Assembly (NCBI GenBank): GCA_031761405.1
Contig: JASEVX010000011.1
Location: forward strand, 25,655,238 to 25,719,237
Direction: 5' to 3'
Source: Serripes groenlandicus
Taxonomy: Eukaryota > Mollusca > Bivalvia > Cardiida > Cardiidae
Length of the DNA: 64,000 bases
In this document: positions 22,145-32,589 of the stretch, in pieces
Numbering within the stretch: the stretch's first letter is position 1
How the letters are laid out: each line of letters opens with the position of its first letter
The notes under the pieces: generated by a model
Database searches by the model: none
The model's input: the letters and a program-made list of their open reading frames with translations, nothing else
What the model was told of the DNA's origin: nothing
Position numbers and translations under genes: made by a program

Positions 22145-22905
22145 GATACGACCATCTTAGCCAAGATACTTGAACATCCGGGACTTTGAACGATTTCTTA
22201 ATTTTCTACGAGTATTGCATTAGGCAAATGATTCAATGAAGTCTCATTAAAATATGTAATGAACAGTTCAAGAATGCATCCATCATGGTATAAGTAAAGG
22301 GTTGGGTGAGATGTTTACAGCTGCATTTATGTCATTGTGTTCATGGCAATACAATTTAGAGATTAAATTTTTATTTATTTTTTAAAGCTTCTGGCTGAAG
22401 CAATATCATTCGAATTTTGAAAACATAGATTTAATGTTATATTACTGAATTTCAAGTTCAATTCCAAATAAGAAGGGCAATGCATATTATTCGACTCGTG
22501 CTGGACGGTCGACTGTGGCCCTTTATTCAAAGTGTTACCTCCCTTGAATATAGCTGTCGCATTGTTTCACACTTCCTCGCTATCAACCTGCCGTCTGTGA
22601 TTAGTGTTTCCAAATGCACCGGACACTTGAGTGCGTGCCGAATCAATCAAATAACAGAATAAAACTGGTCGCTTGATTGGTACATGTGTTAGTGCAAATA
22701 CTCGAAATCGCAGGTGCCTTAAATTGAACGGTCCTGTCAATGTTGTAATACAAAAGATATTGCAGATGTTTACCATCTCTTTTGTCATGTCCTGCATATT
22801 TTGGTATAATATCCATTAAAGCAAAAATGTATTGAATTGCTCAAATTAGAATATCAAGCATTTTGTTAAAAACTGCATTGTTTGTTACAATCGCTCTCGA
22901 AAATA
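22145..22905. other. No gene recognised
   Basis: Contains the diverged partner of the 21.8-kb block (about 22310-22390). The remainder is unassigned. Confidence 0.3.
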
Positions 22906-22909
22906 GATT

Positions 22910-22966
22910 CTTTTCACTTCTTCATTCATTGATTAAAAAAGAAACAATGAATGAAGAAGTGAAAAG
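22910..22966. repeat. Perfect 22-bp inverted repeat with 13-nt loop
   Basis: Left arm 'cttttcacttcttcattcat' + 'tg', right arm its exact complement, loop attaaaaaagaaa. Any transcript would form a hairpin. It has no relation to the MITE families here. Confidence 0.85.
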
Positions 22967-23269
22967 AAAGATATTTAATATATCCTCTTGTTATGCCTGG
23001 TCGAGGGAAGATTAGCAAATAATTGTAGGCGTTCGAGCAAGGTACCAATAAGCGTATTCCCTAGTTCAAACCTACGTGTCTGTGTATTGTGTTTATGTAT
23101 TTATGTTTGTCAATGACTATGTACTTTTATACGTCAAAATGAACGCTCGGCTATGTTCTGTTGTAACCCGAATACGCGCCTCTGATCATCAACTCAATTG
23201 ACACTGTGGTACTTGACTTAAATTCTTCATTGAACACATTTAACACTTTAAAAATGGTAGCAACTGCTG

Positions 23270-23404
23270 CTATCCTTGGGAGTAAGCGTTTCGGGGTTAG
23301 CATTAAGACTAAATGGTCTACATGGTGTCAGGATAAACCTTCCCAGGAAACGTCCTGATATAACTAAATAATTGTTGAAAGCGGCGTACATCACCAGCCA
23401 GTCA
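23270..23404 (+). mobile_element. SINE 3' part
   Basis: 'ttcggggttagcattaagac', 'ggtgtcaggataaacc', 'aggaaacgtcctgatataac' and 'gttgaaagcggcgtacatca', then 'cagtcaat'. Head missing. A family A MITE lies directly at its 3' end. Confidence 0.65.
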
Positions 23405-23409
23405 ATAAA

Positions 23410-23657
23410 CCGAGGGCTTGGCGTGAAACGGTTGTAACTTAAAACCTATTTTGAAAACCCTGGTTTAGGGGCAATTTTGACCCTTTTGTAAACAATGCAA
23501 ATTTAGGTGCCATTGCTCAGAACGAGCAATGGCACCTAAATTTACATTGTTTACCAAGAAAAGTGATTTAACGCTTATAAAGACTTTATGGTGAGGTGAT
23601 TAACCTTGGTAAAAAAATACCAATTTTAGATACAACTGTTTCACGCCAAGCCCTCGA
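23410..23657 (-). mobile_element. Foldback MITE, family A, copy 3
   Basis: Reverse copy, 248 bp, first base T changed to C. Flanked by AA on both sides. Inserted at the end of a SINE tail. Confidence 0.85.
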
Positions 23658-23686
23658 AACTTACATTATATTATGGTTTTACTTAA

Positions 23687-23906
23687 CCCTTTCTCACATA
23701 GAAACGCTCTGCGACGCAGTGATTAGCCGAAGGCTTTTGGAGATACTGTGGCAAAATGGGAAATTGTTCATGATAAACAATTTCTCATTTTGCCACAATG
23801 TTTCAAACGTATTCAATAATTCTACCTTAATTTACCGATACTTTCCCTATTGTTGTCTATATGTTTTCAAATTCGTCTGCTGCAAACCTATTATATCTGG
23901 CAAAAG
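23687..23906. mobile_element. Family C MITE
   Basis: TTAA then 'ccctttctcacatagaaa', interior 'tgataaacaatttctcattt', right 'atctggcaaaagg' followed by TTGA, a decayed TTAA. Confidence 0.8.
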
Positions 23907-23984
23907 GTTGAAGGAATCTAAATACCGACATAACCAGTATAATTAATTTGCTTCTGTCATTTAAATCATTTAAATTTTACAAAG

Positions 23985-24180
23985 CTCTAGATAAGGAGCG
24001 TTATGCTTGTTCTAAAATCTTCATTTCATCTAATAACCATATGTTGTGTGTACTCAAAAGAATCATCTTAATGAGACGATTCTTTTGAGTACCCACAGCA
24101 TAGGGTTTCGGTGGATTACAAGAGAGACACTGTTGGGAAAAGAGCTGTAAAACCCTCCTTATCTGGACCTCTGGCTTCAG
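23985..24180. mobile_element. Palindromic repeat E, copy 3
   Basis: Ends 'gctctagataaggagcg' and 'cctccttatctggacct'. The core is 'ccatatgttgtgtgtact' with 'gagtacccacagcataggg'. It shows both ends better than the 13.7- and 14.3-kb copies. Confidence 0.75.
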
Positions 24181-24294
24181 TTCTTTTGATTCGAAACATT
24201 TTTTTCCCGAGGCAATGGGTGATGTAACGCGCGTGCTATGAGAAGGCGTGATTACGACTGTTCCGTTTTCTCGTATTATTCCGTTGTTTATCTT

Positions 24295-24755
24295 GCCACA
24301 TCGAGGTCAAATTACGTCAAATACATCCGCGAGCAAATAGTCCCTCAAAAAGCTTGTTTGCGTAGAAATTAGTGTATTACTTCACCAGAATGCATTAAAT
24401 ATATGACATTGAATTTTAAATAAATTGTAAATGTGTAAAGGCTGCACTGGAAATGATTGATTTGATACTTTTTAGTATTTTGAACTTGTTTGAAAGTTAA
24501 ACAGTGTATGAGAAAAACCAGTTTCGTCCCAGTCCGACTTCGTCAAAATAACGGTTACCATGATCGCGGGGTGAAATCGTTCGTGAATAGTAAATAACCC
24601 CTCCATTGTATTTGATTTACTTTGAATTTTAGAGGTAACTTTTTTCAATGAAATCGGGTGTTCTACATGTACCTGAGAAAGAGTGACAATTAAGGGTTGA
24701 AACCGTTTGATTTACACGGAAACAAAGAAAGAATTATTTGGTATAGTGTAGACCG
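24295..24755 (+). mobile_element. Interspersed repeat family D
   Basis: 'caaatacatccgcgagcaaa', 'gtgtattacttcaccagaat', 'cactggaaatgattgattt', 'gtttgatttacacggaaaca'. More complete at the 5' side than the 19.2-kb copy. Confidence 0.7.
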
Positions 24756-25147
24756 TCGTAAAAGACACTGTTCAATATACACAATATACATCATTCATTG
24801 CGTGCTCAGAATTCCAACTGCAATTCTAAGAAAAATCCTATATAAACAGCTACATCTTTACCGTCTTCTACGACGCTACAGTTCATATCTTAACCACTGA
24901 ATTAGCCCCGTTGAGATTTAAAAGAAAGACGTTGTTGCAATAGAATATTTATGACTGCACGAACTAACAAAAAAAAGACCTATTGTCTTGTCCAATTATT
25001 TAATTAAATAGTTCATACATAGACAATCGTGCTAGACATTGTCTGAAGCATCATACCCAGGGGGCGTATTTATCAATCTTCAAGAACATTGCATGTTTTC
25101 TTTACAACAGGAATTACGACAGGCGAATGTTGGTCTTGTTGAATACG

Positions 25148-25226
25148 TAACCGCCCCCTGCTCTGGTAGAGGTAGAGCGTCTGCCTCAGGTGCGGGAGGT
25201 CGCGGGTTCGATTCCCGGGACGAGTC
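25148..25226 (+). repeat. tRNA-like SINE head
   Basis: A-box-like 'tggtagaggtagagcg', an anticodon-arm-like stem with loop CTCAGGT (would be CAG), and a clean B box and T arm 'gcgggttcgattcccgg'. The 5' and 3' acceptor halves do not pair, so it is not a functional tRNA. No SINE tail follows. Confidence 0.55.
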
Positions 25227-25229
25227 ATA

Positions 25230-25690
25230 CCAAATTATTTACGATGGTAGCAAATTAACAAGGAAACGCTTTGAGGTTTAACCTCAAAGAAAATGTTGAA
25301 AAACAACGTCTAAACAAACAAAACAAAAAAGAGGAAGGATGGTAAAGTTCATCACAATAACGGACCGATGAAGAGTTGTGTGAGATATAACATTATGAGA
25401 ACCACAACAAATGATAAGTACTTTAGCTGGGTATTTACATGTACTTGACTGAAGGAATGAAGAAATCCTACCCCCTGGCAACCATGTTTTTGACATCAAG
25501 ATGGCTTGACGAATCTTGGTAGAGTGTCACACTTTCTTTGAAATTATTCGTAAATAGAGCTAGGCTATTAAAGGAGATTTGTAAAGTGAACTGTAAGCAC
25601 ACAACCGTATCACTATGATCTCATAAGTTGGCGTCCAACTAATGTTATAGATGGTTTGAACGATCATGGTAGATGGATACCCAACGGACT
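25230..25690. other. No recognised feature
   Basis: Nothing recognised. A short minus-strand frame (25284-25499) has no motif. Confidence 0.25.
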
Positions 25691-25698
25691 TGTCCTAA

Positions 25699-25896
25699 CT
25701 TTTCCAACATACAACAATTCTGCAGTAGATGACTTTGAGAACTTCTGGACAAAACTAAAGAAAATTTCCATAAATAAAAGTAAAATTATTTTATAGATTT
25801 GAAAGCTCATTAAAGAGTAATTTCTCCATTTTCCTGACTGTTTTCAAAAGTCTAGTGCTGCGTTTATGTCAAAATGCACCTACAAGTGGGAAAAAG
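25699..25896. mobile_element. Family C MITE, decayed
   Basis: 'cttttccaacatacaaca', 'gcagtagatgactttgag', 'caagtgggaaaaag'. Target copies reduced to CTAA / TGAA. Confidence 0.65.
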
Positions 25897-25915
25897 TGAA
25901 AAGGTCTGCACTTAA

Positions 25916-26128
25916 CCCTCTCCCTCATATAGACGTTTTCTGACGCCTCTGCAGCAGACGGCCTTTTAAAAACATGTTGGCAAAAGAAGAAATTATTCAA
26001 AATGAGCCATTTATCCTTTTGTCACCATGTTATCAACTCTCTTCAATTATTGAACTTTCATTTAAAGGGAGTTTTCAATTTGCTTAGGGTTTGTTTTTAA
26101 ACTGCAGATTTGTTTTATGTGGGAAAGG
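25916..26128. mobile_element. Family C MITE
   Basis: Left TTAA, 'ccctctccctcatatagac', 'gcagcagacggccttttaaa', 'atgtgggaaagg' followed by ATTA. It begins only about 20 bp after the previous copy. Confidence 0.75.
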
Positions 26129-26593
26129 ATTACGGTACGATCTCTTTTTTTGAAGCCAGATTGTTTATAAATCAAAAAGGTTGGATGAGTCTTGGTGGTG
26201 GATAAACAAAGGCGAAGGTTTGAAAAGTTCCACTAAAGCCATATCAGGCATACTAATCCTGACCCCTGGTTTCCATAGTTTTTGGTCAATCAATATGGAG
26301 TGTAGAAATCGGATAGAGGGCCAAACTGGGAACATATATATATATATATATAGACGATATATTTAAGAAAAGCTGCAAAATACTTTTAAGATTTTAAAAG
26401 TTTTACTTTAACCATAATAATAAGGCAAAACTGCCCGAACCTTGGCGGCTATGCTTTTTGCTCAATCAACATTGCTTTAGTCAAGAAACATGCGTATGCA
26501 ATTCTTCCCTTTCGCATTAGCAAGAAGACCTGCAACGGTTCATGTATCCAATAAAGGGTTAGACGAAATGGTACATCAAAATAAATCATTCTC

Positions 26594-26806
26594 GATTGCA
26601 GACGTATTTTGACGCATTTGTAGCATACACTTTTTGAAAACTGTGTGTCAAAGCGAGAAATTGTTAATCATGAGCAATTCTGTCTTTTTGCCAAAATGTC
26701 TTTAAATTTATTCAATAATCAATCTTTCATCTTTAGAGAGTTTCGATGTTTTTGTCGGGATGTTTTCAAAGTCATCTGCTGCAGGATTAGTGCATGTAGG
26801 AAAGGA
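26594..26806. mobile_element. Family C MITE
   Basis: Left end decayed ('attgcagacgtattttgacg'). Interior 'gttaatcatgagcaattctg', right 'catgtaggaaagga' then TTAA. Confidence 0.65.
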
Positions 26807-26840
26807 TTAATCTACGCATTAATGGCAATATTTTCATTAA

Positions 26841-27057
26841 CTCTTTCAGCGCCAAAGGCAATATTGAGGGTTTTGAAAACAATACAGATTCAGGTGAGTC
26901 ACCTTGAGTCACCTCGTGACGAGCTGTCTCACCTGAAAATCAGCATTGTTTACATTTTAGTTATCAAAATAATCCAAAACGTTTATAACATGAGAAATGG
27001 AGACGCCCGATTTAGAACATGGAAGACTCTATTTAAAACAGTTCGGCGCTGAAAGAG
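26841..27057. mobile_element. CTCTTTCAGCGCC MITE with TTAA on both sides (family H), copy 1
   Basis: Ends CTCTTTCAGCGCC and GGCGCTGAAAGAG, with TTAA immediately outside each. The centre is a palindrome 'caggtgagtcacc..gagctgtctcacctg'. Different sequence from family C but the same target, so probably another TTAA-targeting superfamily member (piggyBac or Kolobok, inference). A 16-bp direct repeat 'ttaatggcaatatttt' also flanks it. Confidence 0.85.
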
Positions 27058-27225
27058 TTAATGGCAATATTTTTTATTTAATTTTAATATCGAACAGCGA
27101 ATGTAACCGATTAGGAAAGGACTCTCCCGTAGGACTCTCTGTAGCGCAGTTATCTTCGGTCATGGGAATAGAACGCTATATCCGAAAGGAATTATCTACC
27201 AGACATGTCTTTGATGGACATGTCA

Positions 27226-27451
27226 ACTCTTTACCATTAATAGACGTTTTTTCTGACCCCACTGCAGTAAACTACTTTTGGAATCATTCTGGCAAAGGAG
27301 CAATAATTGCTCGTAATGAGCAGTTTCTCCTTTTGTCACAATGTTTTCGACTCTATTCAATAACTGTTCTTTCAATTATAGTTTCCATTATCTTTATAAA
27401 ATGATTTAAATTTCGTCTGCTTCTTGCTTCGTTTGCTTCTGTAGATAAGGG
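27226..27451. mobile_element. Family C MITE
   Basis: 'actctttaccattaatagac', 'ctcgtaatgagcagtttct', 'gtctgcttcttgcttcg', 'gtagataaggg' then TTGA. Fourth family C element within 1.8 kb. Confidence 0.65.
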
Positions 27452-27499
27452 TTGAATTCAACCCATCCGTCTATCAGAAATGTTCTGCAAACATGGCCC

Positions 27500-27915
27500 A
27501 CGTTTCACGAATACCGACCATCCAATCATTTCGATAAATGAAGAACCAGATCAGGTTTCGCCTCAGCGTTAAATAACCTCCCTTTCAATCCCTGTTCCCA
27601 ATCTGATACACTCATAATAACAACACGTTTGTCTTAGATCGTATTTTAAGCAAAGCCCATCGCCAAGCAACACAAACCAATCAAAACTACCCGGTTATCA
27701 TGCGTCACATGCGATCATTTTGATAAGTGAAGATCAAGACCAGTCTTCGACTCAGCGCTGTCTGACCTGATCCCCTGACAATTCATGTTCTCAATCGAGT
27801 ACATTCATGCTAACAATACATATATCTGAGCTCGTATCTGAACGCACGCCGTCATGCATCACAAACAAAACCAACAATTAGTCCTTAAAAACTACCTGGT
27901 TCGCATGCATCACAT
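27500..27915 (+). repeat. Two-copy tandem duplication, about 200 bp
   Basis: 'ccaatcatttcgataaatga' with 'gcctcagcgttaaataacct' recurs about 200 bp on as 'gcgatcattttgataagtga' with 'actcagcgctgtctgacctg'. Each is followed by 'ccctgttcccaatc' or 'tcatgttctcaatc'. No coding sign. Confidence 0.65.
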
Positions 27916-28062
27916 GACTTTTGTTTGTGATGAAGAAACCTCGTACGGCAATCGGACATAAGACGTCGTATTGTTTGATTGGCTTAGATATTGCATCTAA
28001 TTGGCATATCGGAGCTGGAGAAAGGTTATGATCAGAGCAAGGTTAATTAATCCTTTAAGCCG

Positions 28063-28350
28063 AACCCCAGTAGCTCAGTCGGTACCGACGCGGGCTGTGA
28101 GTTATAATCCCAACTCGACCAACATTCTTTTCGACGTTTGAAAAACGTCATTGTTGCATGCGTCATCTGTAGTATGCATCATTCGTCTTTCATTTATTGG
28201 ATATCAATCCATGTAGAAAAATAGCCAGTTGCTTGGAAATACTGTTGTGTAGAGAACTGATGTGGAGAAGCCAGTAAACACAAGAGTAGGTTAACAAGCC
28301 GCCGTGATATGAATGAAACAAAGCACGAAATGGCGTTAAACCCCAATCAA
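28063..28350 (+). mobile_element. SINE, full length
   Basis: Head 'cccagtagctcagtcggta' with decayed B box 'gagttataatcccaactc', then 'agccagttgcttggaaatac', 'caagccgccgtgatatgaat' and 'atggcgttaaaccccaatca'. Same subtype as the 2.8-kb copy. A family C MITE is inserted at the end of its tail. Confidence 0.75.
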
Positions 28351-28353
28351 TGA

Positions 28354-28540
28354 ACCCTTCCCACATACAGACGCTTGTTGATGCCTCTGCAGCCAGCGAA
28401 TTTTATAAACATTTTGGAAAAAAGATATTGCTCATCATGGGCAATTTCTGTTTTTTCAACACTATCCATTTATCGAGAAATTCTATTTGTTTGTATAGAT
28501 GTTACAACGTCATTTCCAGAAATGGAGATAAATTTGGTAC
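28354..28540. mobile_element. Family C MITE, right end lost
   Basis: 'cccttcccacatacagacg', 'tctgcagccagcgaatttta', hairpin centre 'ttgctcatcatgggcaattt'. The usual 'gtgggaaaggg' end is absent. A short frame read across it is incidental. Confidence 0.6.
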
Positions 28541-28875
28541 AATCAATTCGTTACAAATGTTCCTCCGAATGTCTGTTTTTGTTTGACGTGGTTCCGTTAT
28601 ACAGCCATATGAGAATACCAGTACATCTGATAGGCACAGACACGTTTACAAAAATACTGCTGCCAAAGTGAATCAAACGCCCATTGTACTTAGACAAATC
28701 GGTATGCATATACGCAACAGTATGTGTGGTGTAGAGCTGTGAGAAAAACAAGAAATGAAAGCAGGTTGGCCCACGGTCGTGACAGAACTGAAATATCCTA
28801 TTTAAACTTAAACTTAGTAAATTTATTAATATAATTTTAAGATATTTTCAACAACCACCCATCACCCCAAATCAC

Positions 28876-28896
28876 CCCCCCCCCCCCCCCCCCCCC
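28876..28896 (+). repeat. Poly-C tract
   Basis: C run of 20 or more followed by 'acacccgcc' and a short (TC)n. The complement is a G-run. Confidence 0.85.
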
Positions 28897-29065
28897 ACAC
28901 CCGCCTATTCTCTCTCTCTCTCTGTTCTCGTAATTGTATTCATTTACCTATTAACTGCTCTGTAGTCTGGTTTCTTTTTGCTTATAATTTGTTATTTCTC
29001 ATTATTATGTATGTGCTGAGTGTAAAATAAACTTGTAAACTTTAATCACCATTTCAGTTTATTAT

Positions 29066-29068
<3 letters not shown>

Positions 29069-29100
<32 letters not shown>
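29069..29100 (+). repeat. Poly-C tract
   Basis: C run of about 32 bases, the longest in the window and only about 170 bp from the previous one. The length is probably unstable and may be misassembled. Confidence 0.85.
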
Positions 29101-29292
29101 ATGATGTTTCTTTCTTAACGATAAGTCGTATGTTTTTGTGGAAGCAATGTAAACTGAAACAAATAAATATGTTCACACGCGCAGTGTAAACTTAAAGCAC
29201 ATTGCTTTAGTCTTATTGGTAAGTCCAGATTTATTAATGTTACTAGTTTAAGTTCAATTCTGAAAAAATGTACAAAGGCGTTCAAGTGTAAA

Positions 29293-29555
29293 TGAGCCGT
29301 CCCGCGAGATAAACAACATTATGGCCTCTGCGTAACATATCGACCCGATTCGGCCTGCGCAGTCCGCGCAGACTGATGCGGGCCGACACATACCATCTCA
29401 GGGGGATAGAGGTATAGAGTAATGATTGCTGAAACAGAAAACCCGCAGGAGGCAAAAAGTGTCTATCCGGGTTAGCCTGCGCGGCATGCTTAGTCTGATC
29501 CGGATCGATACTTTACGCAGAGTCCACAATGTTGATTTTCTCGCGGGACGGTTCA
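29293..29555. mobile_element. Family B palindrome
   Basis: TGAGCCGTCCCGCGAGATAA ... 'tctcgcgggacggttca'. Ends have co-varied (tccac to cccgc on both sides), so the stem was kept or gene-converted. Confidence 0.8.
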
Positions 29556-29842
29556 AATGCAGATGAACTTCTGCATTTAACACAGTGAACTGAGTTTTAT
29601 TATAGTAACAGCCGACTGAAGGAAGGGTTGATAATGAAATTAAGATGATTAAACATTCGGATTTGTCTGACATGAAGCGATGCCAGAAACAATTTTCTTA
29701 AAAATAAAATCAATTCTTAGTTTCCACCACTTTGATTAATTACGTGAAATGACTTTATTTAGAACATCGCAAATGCGTTCCACACAAAGACGATGCAAGT
29801 TAACACAGATAGCTGCACTGGCTGATGAGATACGACTGACGA

Positions 29843-29912
29843 ATTATTAAAAACCGCGTTTAAACCCCCCTACAAAGGAAACAAATCAATCAATCACTCG
29901 ATCAATATAAAT
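29843..29912 (+). repeat. SINE tail fragment
   Basis: 'aaaaccgcgtttaaaccccc' followed by 'caatcaatcactcgatcaa'. Only the 3' end remains. Confidence 0.5.
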
Positions 29913-30027
29913 CCCTTGAGAAGCTGTTTTTTTTTTTAAAAAAAGGCATGTTATTCAATGAATACCTTGGATCGTAGTTGTCATTAATGTCTGTAATTAT
30001 ATGTAAATATGATAGTGTGTTAATTAA

Positions 30028-30100
30028 CTCTTTATCATACAACAAATCTGCAGTATACGACTTTTAAAATATCCAGGCAAGCACATGGAATATCTTTATA
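30028..30100. mobile_element. Family C MITE, left half
   Basis: TTAA then 'ctctttatcatacaaca', 'aatctgcagtatacgacttt' and 'ggaatatctttataagtgc'. The last phrase corresponds to the usual 'aaaatctccataaaagaaag' and becomes the unit of the following satellite. The right half lies at 32.49 kb. Confidence 0.65.
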
Positions 30101-30613
30101 AGTGCAAGTATTATAATGGAATATCTTTATAAGTGCAAGTATTATAATGGAATATCTTTATAAGTGCAAGTATTATAATGGAATAGCGTTAAGAGAAAGC
30201 ATTATAATGGAATAGCGCTAAGAGCAAGTATTATAATGGAATAGCGTTAAGAGCAAGTATTATAATGGAATAGCGTTAAGAGCAAGTATTATAATGGAAT
30301 AGCGTTAAGAGCAAGTATTATAATGGAATAGCGTTAAGAGAAAGCATTATAATGGAATAGCGTTAAGAGCAAGTATTATAATGGAATAGCGTTAAGAGCA
30401 AGTATTATAATGGAATAGCGTTAAGAGCAAGTATTATAATGGAATAGCGTTAAGAGCAAGTATTATAATGGAATAGCGTTAAGAGCAAGTATTATAATGG
30501 AATAGCGTTAAGTGCAAGTATTATAATGGAATATCTTTATAAGTGTAAGTATTATGATGGAATATCTTTATAAGTGCAAGTATTATAATGGAATATCTTT
30601 ATAAGTGTAAGTA
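30096..30613 (+). repeat. 29-bp satellite array, part 1
   Basis: About 18 copies of 'tattataatggaatagcgtt' + 'aagagcaag', with an edge variant 'ggaatatctttataagtgc' at both ends of the block. The array is cut at ...gtaagta and resumes at 32356. Confidence 0.95.
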
Positions 30614-32355
30614 CAAGAGAAAGTTGATGCAAGGCATCAATGTCGCCGGAAAAGACTGCATTGATTAATTTTTTAACACACATGTATTCTTGACTTTCAT
30701 TAGTCTAAACATACACATAATGTTTTCATAAGGACTAATTCCAGGATTTTTGAAATTCCACATAGATCTACAAATTTCAGGATATCTTTTGGTCAGGATT
30801 TTGGATGTTTTGTATTTGTCAATAAAACCACAACAAATTAATACATTTTGGGATTTAAATCTACCTGCAATAAAAAGCTATTAAACCCTTTCCATGTCTG
30901 AAGCAACAATGAAAACCTTTAAATGCTTAAAACATTGAGAAAACGGTTAAATTGCTGAAGACATTAACTTCCTCCTTTTTAATAATAATTATAATAAATA
31001 TTTCACAGATGTTAAAATTTATCCTCATATGTTTAAAAAGTAGACCACACTTGAAACAACATATCAGCTAAATTGTTTATATAAATCGTTGATGCATACA
31101 ATATATGTTTGGCGCAAGAGAAATGCCAGTTGCGAGTCCCATTACTATTTAATAGGTGGCAAGTATGAAATTAATTGGGTGCGAAAGAGCAGTTTTTCTT
31201 TATTTCTAAATCTATTGTTTATCAGAGTTTGTTCTTCTCTTAATTTGTTTCAAGCCAAATAAACATTTAATATCACATATATTTAATCATTTAAGTGTGT
31301 AATATTAGCTATCTATCTGTAATAAGGTGTTTGAGCATTTTTTCAAAATGTTGACCTTTGTTTCAAGATCGAGTCGAGTGTCAGACATCGAAGAAAGTGA
31401 ATAAAAAATCAGGCAAAGCTTTAGTGCATGTTTTATTCCACTGCATTCGAGAGAAAAGAGCGTTTCTATAGTATATTTCTTTCTCCTACATTCGACCCAT
31501 GCACTCAATCGTGACGTTTAAGAAATCAATTTGTCGTGCGACATTTTTTGTCTGCGTAAGTCACTTTTCTAAGTTTACATGTTACTTCCGGTTACTTCGC
31601 TTTGTTTACATTTTGGCAATATGAAACTAGGTCACAAACTGAGGAAAAAGCGTTTCGACGTTCACGACCGATAAACAGGCTTATATTTGAGACATATTTT
31701 CACAAAAAAAAAATCTTATTTGTTTCTGTTACCAGTTTATGTTGATACTTATCTATTAAAAGGAGAATTCGACGTGACTTACATAAAAGCAAGCAGGTGC
31801 GCGCATTGGTTAACGCACACACAGTAAGTACAGTAGTATATAGTAGCGTGTGCAAAATTTACACATCTATGCGGGCGGTACTCGGTAGTGACGTAATCAA
31901 CAGTTCTAGGTTAGAAACAGTTCATATTTTAGATATACACGAGTTAACATTATCAAATGAATTCTTCACAAATCAAGACATATTTTTGAACATGAAAATA
32001 ACATTCAGTAAGTTAACATTACTATTGAAAGTAGAATTTGACGTGATTTTTATTTCAATATATCTCAATATTGACATATAGCAGTTGGTTGCAAGTCTAG
32101 CAGGGACCACATTTGTCTTCGTAAATAAGACAAAAACACTTAAATGCAAGTCAACAAAATGAAACTAAAAATACCTAAAACATCGAAATGTTTATTCCAT
32201 TTTAGATGTGTCATTACTTAGTGTTTTTAAACAAACACAATTGTAATATGTTCAAAACATCTTAATGTGTTTCTTTCCAATAATTATCCCTCCTCCCATG
32301 TGATTTCCGAAAAGCTATTAAAAATAGAAGTCGCGGGCTTCTGCCCGGCGACTAA
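30614..32355 (+). mobile_element. 1.74-kb Helitron-like insertion
   Basis: The insert splits the 29-bp satellite exactly between A and T of 'aagta^ttataatgg' without target duplication. The right end has a GC-rich hairpin (32330-32352: gtcgcgggc / gcccggcgac) running straight into CTAA. An A^T target, no duplication, a 3' hairpin and a CTRR end are Helitron hallmarks. Against it, the 5' end is CAAG rather than TC, and no Rep/helicase is encoded, so it would be nonautonomous. The interior is AT-rich with no recognisable ORF. Confidence 0.5.
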
Positions 32356-32491
32356 TTATAATGGAATAGCGTTAAGAGCAAGTATTATAATGGAATAGCG
32401 TTAAGAGCAAGTATTATAATTGAATAGCGTTAAAAAGGCAAGTATTATAATGGAATAGCGTTAAGAGCAAGTATTATAATGGTATAGCGTT
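32356..32491 (+). repeat. 29-bp satellite array, part 2
   Basis: Four to five copies of the same unit, including one 2-bp longer unit ('aaaaaggcaag'). Continuation of the array upstream of the insertion. Confidence 0.9.
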
Positions 32492-32565
32492 GCGGCAAAA
32501 GGAGATATTGCTTACGTTGATCATTTGGAAAGTGTTTACATTTTAAAAACGAAACTGCTTTCCCA
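32492..32565. mobile_element. Family C MITE, right half
   Basis: 'gcggcaaaaggagatattgc' and 'ttacgttgatcatttgg' match the centre of family C ('tggcaaaaggagaaattgc', 'tcatgagcaattt'). The palindromic right end is too decayed to place. Confidence 0.5.
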
Positions 32566-32589
32566 ATTCACGTTCACAATTATAAGCGA

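Noticed and set aside
23596..23946. 116-codon plus-strand frame
   Set aside because: Runs across the end of a family A MITE and a whole family C MITE, so it is repeat-derived.
25148..25226. Possible tRNA-Leu (CAG)
   Set aside because: A good T arm and anticodon arm, but the acceptor halves cannot pair and similar heads recur as SINE pieces.
26645..27404. Two overlapping 135-codon frames
   Set aside because: They cover three adjacent MITEs (family C, H, C) and carry no domain.
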